Notes: generated by a model from the sequence alone, not told the origin. DNA of 64,000 bases from Amyelois transitella (GCF_032362555.1 NC_083530.1:6230001-6294000), one strand, 5' to 3'; positions 52,401 through 60,349 are shown, counted from the first letter of the stretch. A program made the numbers and translations.

Positions 52401-55400
52401 GGGAGGGCATGAAAGAGACCGAAATATACGCGTAGCTCCTCTCACGCGAAAATAGGCCTTTGTTTTATAAAAAAAGTTGGTAGGTCATGTCATTCTATGA
52501 CTGAAAGTCAACTCAAAATTTTGGATTAGGTCTCTATAATTGAAAAGGTGCGGTGTGTATCTCCAGTTTCAGCATCCCGGCCCGGTGGAGCGGCCACGTG
52601 GCCGGGTTCCGGTCGACAGTGGCTCCCCGCCCGTCCCCGCCCGGCCGGGAGAACTCTCTCAACGTGTTGATATTCGGCTTCGACTCCACCGCCAGGAATG
52701 GTTTTATACGCAGAATGCCCAAAAGCTATGAGTATTTGACGAAGAGTTTGCACGCTGTCGTGTTGAAGGGGTGAGTCGGTTTGGCGTTTTGATGTTATGT
52801 TATGTGAAAGAGATTCAGTGATCCTATTCTTTTTCTACCAGTGCCGGGAACCACACGGCACATTGCAATAAATAGGCGACCTTATCACTAAAAGTGATCT
52901 CATGCAGGTAACCTTAAAATTATGAATGCAATTTCATATACATATCTACATACATACATAAAATCACGCCTCTTTCCCGGGGGGGTAGGCAGAGACTACC
53001 TCTTTCCCCTTGCCACGATCTCTGCATACTTGACTATGAGTTACAGTTACAGTTATACTATATATAATTCGCGAGAAAATGTTGTTTTTACTTTGTACAC
53101 TACTAACTACCAAATACGGATTTTCACAAAATTTCATATTTTATAGAGAATAGATTAAAGAAGAACTAAAGGGGAGGTTTGAGGTAAAAAATTTAAAAAA
53201 AGAAGGCCACATTTAGCTAAACAAAATGGAAGACGCACGGTTCGTCGACACAATTTTTATCTTTTACGATTCGTCAACTGAATGGACTCCCAACTTTTTT
53301 GTTGACGAATCGTGCAATTGTGAAAACTTCGCGAGAAAATTTTGTTTTTACTTTGTACACTACTTACTAACTACCAAATACGAATCTTCACAAAACTTTG
53401 TAGTGATATAGTATAGACATTGTAATAAATATTAAGCCAAATAGCTGAACGTGGCCATTTAGTCTTTTCAAGACTGTTGGCTCTGTCTACCCCGCAAGGG
53501 ATATAGACGTGACCATATGTATGTATGTATGTATTGTAATAAATAATAAGTTTAAATAAAAAAACAAATTTTAAAAACATGAAAATAAAAACAAATTTAC
53601 GACCAGCTAGTTGTAGAATACTTTAAACAAATTGATTGTTGTAAATTGACATTTACAGATTTAACATCCTAGGCGACGGGACGCCGGCCACTTTGTTCCC
53701 GATACTGACGGGGAAGAACGAGCTGGAATTACCTGACGCGAGGAAGAAGATGAAGAACAATAAAAGCGTTGAAGATATGCCGTTCATATTCCGCAGGTTG
53801 AGGGATGACGGGTGAGTTAACATCTATACCTATGTATATACATATAATCACGTCTATATCCCTTGCGGGGAAGACAGAGCCAGCAGTCTTGAAAGACTGA
53901 CAGGCCACCTTCAGCTGTTTTAAGCTTAATGATAGAATTGAGATTCAAATAGTGACTGGTTGCTCATCATCTCACGTCCACATATCCGTAAATTGATAAA
54001 GTTGACATTAAACATACATATGGTCACGTCTATATCCCTTGCGGGGTAGACAGAACCAGCAGTGTTGAAAAGACTGAATGGCCACGTTCAGCTATTTAGC
54101 TTAATGATATAAATCAGATTCAAATAGTGACAGGTTGCTAACCCATCGCCTAAAAAAGGCGTGATTTTATGTATGTATGTATGTATAAACATAAACATAT
54201 GATCACGTCTTTATCCCTTACGGGGTAGACAGAGCCAACAGTCTTGAAAAGACTGATAGGCCACGTTCAGCTGTTTGGCTTAATGATAGAATTGAGATTC
54301 AAATAGTGACGGGTTGCTAGCCCATAGCCTAATTAAAAAAAACTAAAAAACTACGCTTTTATTGCTAGTCAAACTAAAAAATAGAAAATAAAAATTAATG
54401 ACAAAGGAATTCAGTAGTAGCAAGTCGAACAATCAGTTATAGTCAGTTGTAGTAGTAATTACCTCGGATTAAAATTATAACAAAATTAAATTTATAAACA
54501 AAACAATTTAAATCAGAGTAAAAAGCGTGGGGTGCATTTTACTTCATTTTCATAACTCTCTTGTCATAAATATATGCTAATAGAATGATTTTAATATTTA
54601 CTACATCAGGCACCCCACGCTTTTTACTCAGATTTAAATTGTTTTGTTTATAAATTTAATTTTGTTATAATTTAAATCAGAGGTAATTGACTATAACTGA
54701 TTGTTCGACTTACTACTACTGTTTTATAATTCCTTTGTCATTAATTTTTATTTTCTATTTTTTAGTTTGATTAGCAATAAAGCGTAGTTTTTTAGTTTTT
54801 TTTAAACTATTATTTATTTTCTATTTTTTAGTTCGATTAGCAATAAAACGCGTAGTTTTTTAGTTTTTTTATACAATTATTTTTTGGAAGTTAACACTTC
54901 TAATATAACTATCTTACTAGAAAAAACTTTCGCAACCATGCGCCCATCGCCGGAGGTTTTCACAACTAACTTTCTTAAAGTTATATGTGGCCTGATTGGA
55001 TTAAATCTCATAATATTCTCATAATGATGATTCTTTTTTAGGCGATGGGCTTGCAACCTGTCACTATTTGAGTCTCAATTCTATCTTAAAGCCAAATAGC
55101 TGAACGTGGCCTATCAGTCTTTACAAGACTGTTGGCTCTGTCTACCCCGCAAGGGATATAGACGTGATTATATGTATGTATGACTAGCTATGCCCGCGAC
55201 TTCGTCCGCGTGGAATAGTTATTTGGGCATCGTATTTATTTTTGCAAACATCCTCCTCGGCTTAATAGCGGGCGGTCACGCGTATTAGAAAGAACGCTGG
55301 TTCGCCGTATTAAATGTTTCGCTGCAAATTGCTTATAACGACTATATCTCAAAACCTATTCGTCTGATTTATATACTGTAAATGGCAATTTTAGTCTACA

Positions 55401-57900
55401 TGAAAAGCCGAAAGTAATAAACATATTTATTTGGATAAGGATTAATACTGAATTAAAGAAAATTGGTTTTAAAATAACTTATATTTGTAATGAAAAAATA
55501 ATCTTAAAAAATGAACATAAAAGTGGTTATTGTAAGTAAACCTTAAGAGATAGATATATGCTCTCGCGGACTTTTTTGTGGCAAAAAATGAGTACTTCAC
55601 ATCTTTAGTACATTGTTTTACTATATCTTTGTTGGTTTGCGCAGCGTTCGCGTGGAAAGCTCGCCGACTCATTCAACTTTCACCTGCATTGTTGACGTTT
55701 CCCGTAGGAAATCCGGGATAAAATGTAGCCTATAGCCTTCCTCGATAAATAGACTATCTAACAGTGAAAGAATTATTCAAATCGGTTCAGTAGTTTCTGA
55801 GATTAGCGCGTTTAAACAAACAAACAAACAAAACAAACTCTTCAGCTTTATAATATTAGTATTGATTTTCAAATCATCAGTTACCGCACTGCGTACTTCG
55901 AGGACATGCCCTGGATTGGCACGTTCCAGTACAGATTCCGCGGTTTCCGCCGCCAGCCGGCGGACCATTATCTGAGGGCTTTCTTCCTGGAGGAGTCTTC
56001 CCGCGGGAAGAAGTGGCGCGGGAACAACAAGTACTGCGTGGGGGACACGCCGCAGTATAAACTCATGATGAATCTGACCAACCAGGTGAGTTGGTGGAAT
56101 TGAATTAAGACTAAGTTACATACATACATACATAAAATCACGCCTCTTTCCCGGAGGGGTAGGCAGAGACTACTTCTTTCCACTTGCCACGATCTCTGCA
56201 TACTACCTTCGCTTCATCCACATTCATAACTCTCTTCATACAAGCTCGGCGGTTTCGGGTACTTTTGACCTAAATAAGACTATGTTATGATATAGACTAA
56301 GTTATCTTCTGATTAATCATCTTGAAATATAATTAAGCGTCTGGAGAAGTACATGGCGCCGTGTGGTTCCCGGCACCATTGGAAAAAAGAATAGGACCAC
56401 TCCCATCTCTTTCCCATGGATGTCGTAAAAGGCAACTCAGAGATAAGCTTACAAACTAGGGATTCTTTTTTAGGCGATGAGCTAGCAACCTGTCACTAGT
56501 TGAATCTCAATTCTATCATTAAGCCAAATAGCTGAACTTAGCCATTCAGTCTTTTCAAGACTGTTGGCTCTGTCTACCCCGCAATAGATATAGACGTGAC
56601 CATATGTATGTATGTATGTTAATTCTCCAGTTCTTCCACTTGGACGGAAAGAAGTTCGCGTTCACATTCATAGCGGACATCACACACGACGATTTCAACA
56701 TGATCCCGACAGCAGACGAGGACTTTGTGAACTTCCTCAGCACGTTAAAAGATGAGGGGCACCTGGAGAATACCCTGCTGTTTGTGATGGGCGACCACGG
56801 ACCTAGGTGAGTTAGGAATGTAATAACTTTGGGTCTACTGGAAGAGATTTCTTTTGAAATAAGTAGCACCTTTGTACTAGAATTACTGTAATAAATGCTT
56901 CTGTATATAATTTTGTGAACATAAATAAATAAATAACTTTTGTAGGAAGATGGACTGCCTCCGATCGATAACCTCCTTTTTTTGAAGTCGGTTAAATTGT
57001 TAAAAACTTCAGCTGAGTGTGACAATTTTTTTTTATGAAAATCGCATCAAAATAGGTTCAGCAAAACGCGAGATAATTGCGGATAAATATACATAATATT
57101 CAAGGTCAAATTGGAAACCATCTTTTTTAAGGCGGTTTAAAATGACGTCTAATTATATTATAATCAGCACTATTAATAAAGAGAAAAGATTTTTATTTTG
57201 GTATGTCTGTAACAAATAAACTCAAAAACTGCTGGACTGATTTACACGAAATTTGACAGTCTTTGGTTGTATGCTCTTTTTTTTCTGAAATTTCCCATGG
57301 GAGCGAAGCCGGCGCATAAACTACTAGTCATTTTAGTCAACTAGTCAAAAAGGTCTTGTTTTCCATAGTAAGTGTAATGGTATATATACTATATGTATGT
57401 ACATATAGTCATGTTTTATCTCTTACAAGATTCTAATTTTAAGTTGCCAGTCAAAAGAAGAATTCCAAGTTCCATGGAAAGAAATGAAGTGGTCCTATCC
57501 TTTTCTTTCTATTTGTCCCTGGCACAATAATAATAATAGTTATTTGTCACTATATTTATATTTGAATCTATATCTTTATTACCTTTGAATGACAATTCTC
57601 ATATAATAAAAAAAGCAAGTTTCCCATCTACATAACACGACAAAAAATCAACAATTCAGATACGCGAACGTACGGAACACGTACCAGGGTAAACTAGAAG
57701 AGAGGCTGCCTCTGATGGCGGTAGTGTTGCCCGCGACGCTGCGACACCGCGCCGCGACGCTGCGACACAACGCGCAGGTTCTGACCACCCCGCACGACAT
57801 CCACGCGACGCTGCTAGACGCCATGGGGCTGGGGACCTATAAGAATGACTATAAAGTGGCCGGGGCCGATTTGCCGAGGGCCATGAGTCTGTTCGAACCG
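43461..57900 (+). CDS. Sulfatase-like DUF229 protein, 3' end outside the window
   Basis: Alkaline-phosphatase-superfamily protein, predicted type II membrane or luminal enzyme. Exons: 43,461-43,597; 48,454-48,468; 49,565-49,718; 51,240-51,433; 52,567-52,770; 53,659-53,811; 55,881-56,085; 56,631-56,806; 57,660-57,900. All have GT/AG borders and consistent phases, giving 493 codons so far. Residues ~16-33 (LLIVIFLLGLLMYTVL) after a basic N-terminus are a signal anchor. Family landmarks: CQMPELDPF, WVKCY, CTYRDILY, then the catalytic block NVLIFGFDSTARNGF (Asp206, Ser/Thr nucleophile position), KGFNILGDGTPATLFPILTG, YFEDMPWIGTFQYRF, DHYLRAFF, FTFIADITHDDFN and the metal-binding MGDHGPR (Asp409-His410). 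The last exon has TTPHDIHATLLDAMG. Substrate is unknown; many insect DUF229 genes are uncharacterised. No exon for the final C-terminal ~100-150 residues was found before 64,000. Confidence 0.88.
44103..44180 (-). repeat. S1 tail fragment
   Basis: CGCCTACGGGGTAGACAG and CTGGAAAACTGAAAGGC. Confidence 0.6.
44540..44625 (+). repeat. S1 internal fragment
   Basis: CGTAAAAGGTGACTAAGAG to GCTAGCAACCTGTCACTATT. Its 3' part is replaced by the adjoining Helitron. Confidence 0.78.
44633..44917 (-). mobile_element. Helitron (Lep1-like), full length
   Basis: CTAGCTGTGTCCGCGACTTC to TTATAATATTAGTATAGA. All interior blocks present. Confidence 0.88.
44935..45020 (+). repeat. S3 SINE fragment
   Basis: GTCAGACGGGAGTCGCTTCG, AAAACCTGACTCACCCAATC. 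Confidence 0.68.
45361..45837 (-). mobile_element. RTE LINE, young 5'-truncated copy with target-site duplication
   Basis: Flanked by CTAATATAGGTA at 45,349-45,360 and 45,838-45,849 (12 bp, exact). The retained C-terminal frame (155 codons, from MTLMYGSESWVWQ) is open and differs from the 19.5-kb element at only about four residues after the first three junction codons (for example SMLGV for SMMGV, NENRL for NESRL). Insertion is recent. It cannot make a functional protein because endonuclease and polymerase are missing. Confidence 0.93.
46178..46400 (+). mobile_element. Helitron-like element, fourth subtype, partial
   Basis: TCCGCACTATTAATAAAGAG start as at 37,703 and 57,164. No clear CTAG end. 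Confidence 0.5.
46401..47902. other. Intron sequence with one weak dispersed repeat
   Basis: Large intron of the sulfatase-like gene. GAAGTCGGTT words at ~47,028 (and ~46,966 in part) recur at ~56,982, a weak lepidopteran dispersed repeat. No exon seen. Confidence 0.35.
47903..48045 (+). repeat. S1, 5'-truncated
   Basis: AATGTGAATCTCAATTC to GACGTGATGTTATGTATG with (ATGT)4. Confidence 0.88.
48046..48764. other. Intron sequence flanking the micro-exon
   Basis: Contains the 15-nt exon at 48,454-48,468. A CG-rich patch (GTTCCCGCGGGAAAAGCGGG) lies at ~48,351, about 80 bp upstream of it. Confidence 0.4.
48765..48855 (+). repeat. S1 tail fragment
   Basis: ATACTGTTGGCTCTGTCTAT and GATAAAGACTTGATTATAT. 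Confidence 0.7.
49143..49237 (-). repeat. S1 tail-side half
   Basis: AGTCACGTCTATATCCCTTG to GATAAAATTGAGATTCAAA. It abuts an S1 on the other strand. Confidence 0.82.
49238..49440 (+). repeat. S1, head slightly truncated
   Basis: GGAATAGGACCACTCCATCT to GACGTGACTTTATGTATG. Part of the GGCTCTGTCTACC block is deleted. Confidence 0.86.
49443..49511. repeat. Perfect 32-bp inverted repeat
   Basis: Arms 49,443-49,474 and 49,480-49,511 are exact complements around a 5-nt CATAA loop. It starts where the S1 ATGT tail ends and lies 53 bp before the acceptor of a sulfatase exon. Confidence 0.95.
49737..49920 (+). mobile_element. Helitron-like element, fifth subtype
   Basis: TCACTACATAGTATAAAACA start and CCGTGCGAAGCCGGGGTGGG then CGCTAG|T end. 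It begins 18 bp after a splice donor of the sulfatase gene. Confidence 0.7.
49924..50147 (-). repeat. S2 tRNA-derived SINE
   Basis: GGGACAAATTACACAGATTG body to GGGATTCGAACCCGAGACC (B box, antisense) and GCGTACTACCGCTGCAG. Confidence 0.88.
50297..50447 (-). repeat. S2 SINE, internally deleted
   Basis: AGTTCGAGACTTGTGTTACG, GGGATTTGAACCCTGAACC (B box, antisense) and GCTACGCCACAGAGGTC. Confidence 0.84.
50568..50730 (-). repeat. S1, 5'-truncated
   Basis: ATATAGCCAAGTCTATATAC to GAGTAATCGCAAATTTATAA. Confidence 0.8.
50745..50900 (-). repeat. S3 tRNA-like SINE, head part
   Basis: TCACGAGTTCTCCCTCACCG, GGTGGGATTCTAACCTGTG (B-box side) and GATTTCGCCACCGACGCTT. Confidence 0.7.
50931..51192 (+). 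repeat. S1 full-length
   Basis: ATGCCGTGTGGTTCCCGGC head to (ATGT)4. Its tail ends ~47 bp before a sulfatase exon acceptor, with a second ATGTATGT tract between. Confidence 0.92.
51590..51825 (-). repeat. S1 near full-length
   Basis: ACATACAAATCCCTTGCAG tail side to GCCGGGAACCACACGGCGC head. Tail partly lost. Confidence 0.88.
51878..52302 (+). repeat. S1 full-length, tail split by an RTE insertion
   Basis: Head at ATGCCGTGTGG, body complete to GGGATAAAGACGTGATCATA. An RTE fragment follows, then the duplicated tail GACGTGATCATATGTATG. Confidence 0.92.
52132..52289 (-). mobile_element. RTE LINE, 5'-truncated, inserted in an S1 tail
   Basis: ACATACATACATAAAATCAC to TCTCGACCTGACCTTTT, flanked by GACGTGATCATAT at 52,119-52,131 and 52,290-52,302 (13 bp, exact). 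Confidence 0.93.
52800..52862 (-). repeat. S1 head fragment
   Basis: GAAAGAGATTCAGTGATCC and GCCGGGAACCACACGGCAC. Confidence 0.78.
52951..53030 (-). mobile_element. RTE LINE 3' tip
   Basis: ACATACATAAAATCACGCC to GCCACGATCTCTGCATACTT. Confidence 0.85.
53069..53403. repeat. Direct repeats flanking a hairpin
   Basis: A ~77-bp unit (TTCGCGAGAAAATGTTG to CGGATTTTCACAAAATTTC) at ~53,069-53,145 recurs at ~53,328-53,403. Between them lies an inverted repeat, CACGGTTCGTCGACA (53,236-53,250) against TGTTGACGAATCGTG (53,300-53,314). Confidence 0.82.
53420..53535 (+). repeat. S1, 5'-truncated
   Basis: ATTAAGCCAAATAGCTGAAC to GACGTGACCATATGTATG. Confidence 0.88.
53834..53970 (-). repeat. S1, 5'-truncated
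   Basis: ATATAATCACGTCTATATCC to GTGACTGGTTGCTC. Confidence 0.85.
54013..54185 (-). repeat. S1 fragment fused to an RTE 3' tip
   Basis: Antisense S1 tail half (ACATACATATGGTCACGTC to CCCATCGCCTAAAAA). It joins AGGCGTGATTTTATGTATG, the plus-sense final ~25 bp of the RTE family. Confidence 0.78.
54190..54332 (-). repeat. S1, 5'-truncated
   Basis: ATATGATCACGTCTTTATCC to TGCTAGCCCATAGCCTAA. It abuts the foldback element. Confidence 0.86.
54334..54803. mobile_element. Foldback (long inverted repeat) element
   Basis: Left arm 54,334-54,535 and right arm 54,610-54,803 are near-complements over ~195-200 bp, separated by a ~75-bp loop. Landmarks: AGCGTGGGGTGC against GCACCCCACGCT at the inner ends and AACTAAAAAACTACGC against GCGTAGTTTTTTAGTT at the outer ends. 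A partial extra copy of the right end follows at 54,804-54,865. Non-coding. No target duplication identified. Confidence 0.9.
55030..55183 (+). repeat. S1, 5'-truncated
   Basis: TGATTCTTTTTTAGGCGATG to GACGTGATTATATGTATG. The Helitron begins at once after it. Confidence 0.88.
55184..55865 (-). mobile_element. Helitron, long (~682 bp) variant
   Basis: Near-identical to 18,233-18,945 except for a few short deletions. Its 5' end is 15 bp before the acceptor of a sulfatase exon. Confidence 0.88.
56113..56275 (-). mobile_element. RTE LINE, 5'-truncated
   Basis: ACATACATACATAAAATCAC to GGTTTCGGGTACTTTTGACC. Close to the intact element. Confidence 0.9.
56355..56620 (+). repeat. S1 full-length, ending ~10 bp before a splice acceptor
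   Basis: GCGCCGTGTGGTTCCCGGC head to (ATGT)3 tail. Only AATTCTCCAG separates it from the sulfatase exon at 56,631. Confidence 0.92.
57164..57327 (+). mobile_element. Helitron-like element, fourth subtype
   Basis: TCAGCACTATTAATAAAGAG start, GGGAGCGAAGCCGGCGC near the end, terminal CTAG|T. Confidence 0.68.
57400..57530 (-). repeat. S1, old degenerate copy (last one in the window)
   Basis: ATATAGTCATGTTTTATCTC, GAATTCCAAGTTCCATGG and GAAGTGGTCCTATCC. Confidence 0.68.
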
Positions 57901-58199
57901 GTAAGTTTGCTTATTTGTGACTGTGTCTAGTAAAAGGGACCACTTTGACGATTCTAGTTTCCGAGTTATATGCATTTTTACAAAATTTGCCGAAAATATG
58001 TAAAATGGATTTTTGTTACTAATCGGTTATTAATACCTTAAATATCATTTTGTATAAAATAATACCTGTATAATTACAATATTTCAATATCCTAATAGGT
58101 CACGAAGTTTAGTACCAAGGGTACCACTTTAAGGTAATATTTTACAGGCGAAATATTTTGATTTATTTCGATCGCTGTTATGCAGGGAAGTGAAATAAT

Positions 58200-58330
58200 A
58201 AGTTGAGGGTAGGATAAGGGGGGCGGGGGGCGAAGATTGGGCGGTAAGCGTGGCGCGGCGCGCGCGTCGCTCACTCAGTTAGCTGGCCGGCGCGTACTCG
58301 TACGCACATGTTAGTTGAGCATTGCCACGC
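58200..58330 (+). promoter_or_regulatory. CpG-rich promoter region of the BESS-motif gene
   Basis: GC-rich, CpG-dense tract (GGCGGTAAGCGTGGCGCGGC) followed by CACTCAGTTAGC. The TCAGT at 58,275-58,279 is a classic arthropod initiator. It lies 140 bp upstream of the ATG at 58,416. There is no TATA box, as in housekeeping-type promoters. Confidence 0.5.
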
Positions 58331-58415
58331 GCCGTAAAACATCGTGATTTTTATCTATGCGAGCTGCGAATATACATTGTGTTTAAGTACCAAGTTTATA
58401 ACGTCACATTTCATC

Positions 58416-59494
58416 ATGGAAGACGATACTCAAATTTTGTTTACTGAATATGATGGCGATCAGCAGCAAACACTACAAACAACAGCTTCACATTCAGCAC
58501 AGACATCGACGACGAAACCAAAAGGTAAGTTAAATCATTTCATTTCATAAAAATAGGTGATTATACCAAGGCAGGTATACCAAGAGACAGTAATAATAAT
58601 ACTCCATCTGTTTAGGTAGGTATTTAACATACTTTAAACAAAAAATTATCACAATCAATACATAGTAGGTATAAATTGGAGTCGCCCTCCACGTCTGTCT
58701 GTCTCTCTGTGTCATTATAGTAAAATATTAGCGTCGCAATGGTTTATGCGCGGTGAACTTAAATGCGCAGAGTAAAATACTTATTAGTTTTTTACGTTGC
58801 TGACAAACTGAACGGTAATAAGTTTATCTATTTATTATTTAATAGCCCGATATTTCGATGATATAATCGTTTATAGGTACTGTTTTAGGCATATTAAACA
58901 CGTTGTTAAGTAGGTAGGGTATATAGATTTATTTTTGGTGCGCCTATTCAAAACCTACTCGAGCGGCTCGCGCGCTTTGAAGGTCACGTGGTGGCACTAG
59001 CGGCGTCGTTGTCAAAGCTTTTATGATTTGGCGCGGGAGTGCCAGTGTAGGAAAACTCCTTCCAGCGTGCTTAGCAATCCTATTTTAAGTAAAAAATAGT
59101 TTTTTTTTTTGTTACAGCACAACATAAAGGCACTCAAACACGGGAAACTGAAATAAGGTTTTCCAGTACGTGCTCAAAAAATGAGATTGTTTATTCCACT
59201 CGGGACTTACCCCAAATAAATAACTATCCCGGTCAGTGCATTTCAGATCCTCGAAACGAAGATGTAGCCAGAATAATTTTATATGAGTTGGAGCGTTTGC
59301 CTGAAAAACACCGCATTAGTGCTTTTGCCATAATTTTCAATGATATAAAAAAAATTCACGATGAAGTGTCTTCTCAGCCTGTTGTTACTGATAGCAATAC
59401 TCGTGTAAACGCTGAAGAGGCAAGGAAACGTGACTTACAACAAAGAGTTTTAAGAAACATGGCGAGAGTGTTTGGCGATGAGGAGTTAAAGTAA
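58416..59494 (+). CDS. Small protein with a BESS-like motif (two exons)
   Basis: Exon 1 is 58,416-58,524 (MEDDTQILFTEYDGDQQQT...). Exon 2 is 59,118-59,494. Both junctions are consensus (AAAG|GTAAGT, GTTACAG|C) and the phase (1) matches, giving 161 residues ending RVFGDEELK. Residues ~75-115 (DPRNEDVARIILYELERLP, then EKHRISAFAIIFNDIKKI) resemble the BESS motif, a ~40-residue protein-interaction helix pair found in Drosophila with MADF DNA-binding domains (DLIP3, Adf-1 relatives). No MADF domain is visible, so this may be a stand-alone BESS protein or the C-terminal part of one. The N-terminus is acidic and Gln/Thr-rich. It could be a host regulator or a protein of a mobile element. See the alternative 3' exons at 59,597. 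Confidence 0.6.
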
Positions 59495-59596
59495 CTTTTG
59501 TGTAGGTATGTCACGTCTCACGCTCAAGTAATAGTTACTTAATAAATTTTGTAGTCTCATATCAATAGTGTTTCACCAATTTTTTTTTTGTTATAG

Positions 59597-60267
59597 ATGG
59601 AGCTTCTCATGGAAAATTGGAGTGTGATTACGGTCAATGCACAGACATAGATTTAAGAAATTTTGAACAGGAGTATTTAAAATTCATAAAAAAAAATTCT
59701 GATGAAGAAAATCATGAGCCTCCTATCGATGATAGATGCGAAATAACTGGCGTTGAATTAGTTGTACCAGAAGACCCATCTCGTAATTTTTTTTTCTGAT
59801 ACTGACGATTTTCTCAACCAATTGGAAAACCATGAAGAACAACGGATATTTATCGACGGTTGCGGCTGTGCTATGTCATGCCAAGAAAAATTTCCCCGTG
59901 AAGCTGTGCTACAGTCCAGATTAGAATCACAGGAAATGAATACCAAATGCGACCTAGGCCATAATCATTTAAATTTGTTTACTATGGGTGCTCTTAATGC
60001 TCTAACTCGTCAAGGGTCCAATACTCTTAAAACAAACAAAAACAAAACAAAGGTAAGGAAAGCAGCTCATACAACTTTTTTTTTTAAGGCATAGCTGTTT
60101 GTAAGAACTTTTTTCAGTTTGTTTATGCATTAGGGGAAAAAAGATACAAAAATATTAAGAGCAAAGTACTTAAAGGAAATTTAGCAACAGTGTCCTCTCC
60201 TCATAATTTCACGTTGATAAGAACCAATAATGCCCAGCAAACAATTGATGCTTTTTACAATTTATAA
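59597..60267 (+). pseudogene. Frameshifted alternative exons or transposon-gene remnant
   Basis: Exons 59,597-60,052 and 60,118-60,267 join cleanly (ACAAAG|GTAAGG, TTTTTCAG|TTT, phase 0) and end in TAA. The acceptor at 59,596 accepts phase 1, so exon 1 of the BESS gene could splice here too. The first exon reads DGASHGKLECDYGQCTDIDL and ELVVPEDPSRN, then hits a run of nine T at ~59,789. One base fewer would continue into SDTDDFLNQLENH, CGCAMSCQEKF and LFTMGALNALTRQG. The last exon has YALGEKRYKNIKSK. The CxC/C cluster and LGEKRxKN stretch remind me of the N-terminal part of a large uncharacterised invertebrate protein family with transposon-like spread; unverified. No catalytic domain follows. 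It is either a truncated pseudogene or has a sequencing error in the T run. Confidence 0.45.
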
Positions 60268-60293
60268 TTAGTATCCTTAATTAAAATTAAATT

Positions 60294-60299
60294 TTTATT
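60294..60299 (-). terminator. Candidate poly(A) signal of the RLE retrotransposon
   Basis: AATAAA on the minus strand about 50 bp beyond the stop codon of the retrotransposon ORF. Confidence 0.4.
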
Positions 60300-60349
60300 C
60301 TCTACAATTAATCTAAATAGGTATTCATTCTAAATGTAATATATAATTG

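Noticed and set aside
52526..52774. Several overlapping frames around 52.53-52.77 kb as separate small genes.
   Set aside because: Only the frame reading FSIPARWSGHV to SLHAVVLKG is coding. It is one exon of the sulfatase-like gene with matching phases. The others result from the high GC content of that exon.
54334..54803. A microRNA precursor.
   Set aside because: Arms of ~200 bp are far too long. A foldback element or hpRNA source fits better.
3817..57530. Regularly recurring ~30-bp words suggesting a CRISPR-like or satellite array.
   Set aside because: Copies are dispersed, in both orientations, with target duplications. They are mobile short elements, and the genome is eukaryotic.
59762..60094. 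The 110-codon frame as a complete protein.
   Set aside because: Its first ~14 codons read through intron-like or frame-shifted sequence, and the last ~14 codons read past a consensus splice donor at 60,053. Only the middle belongs to the exon.
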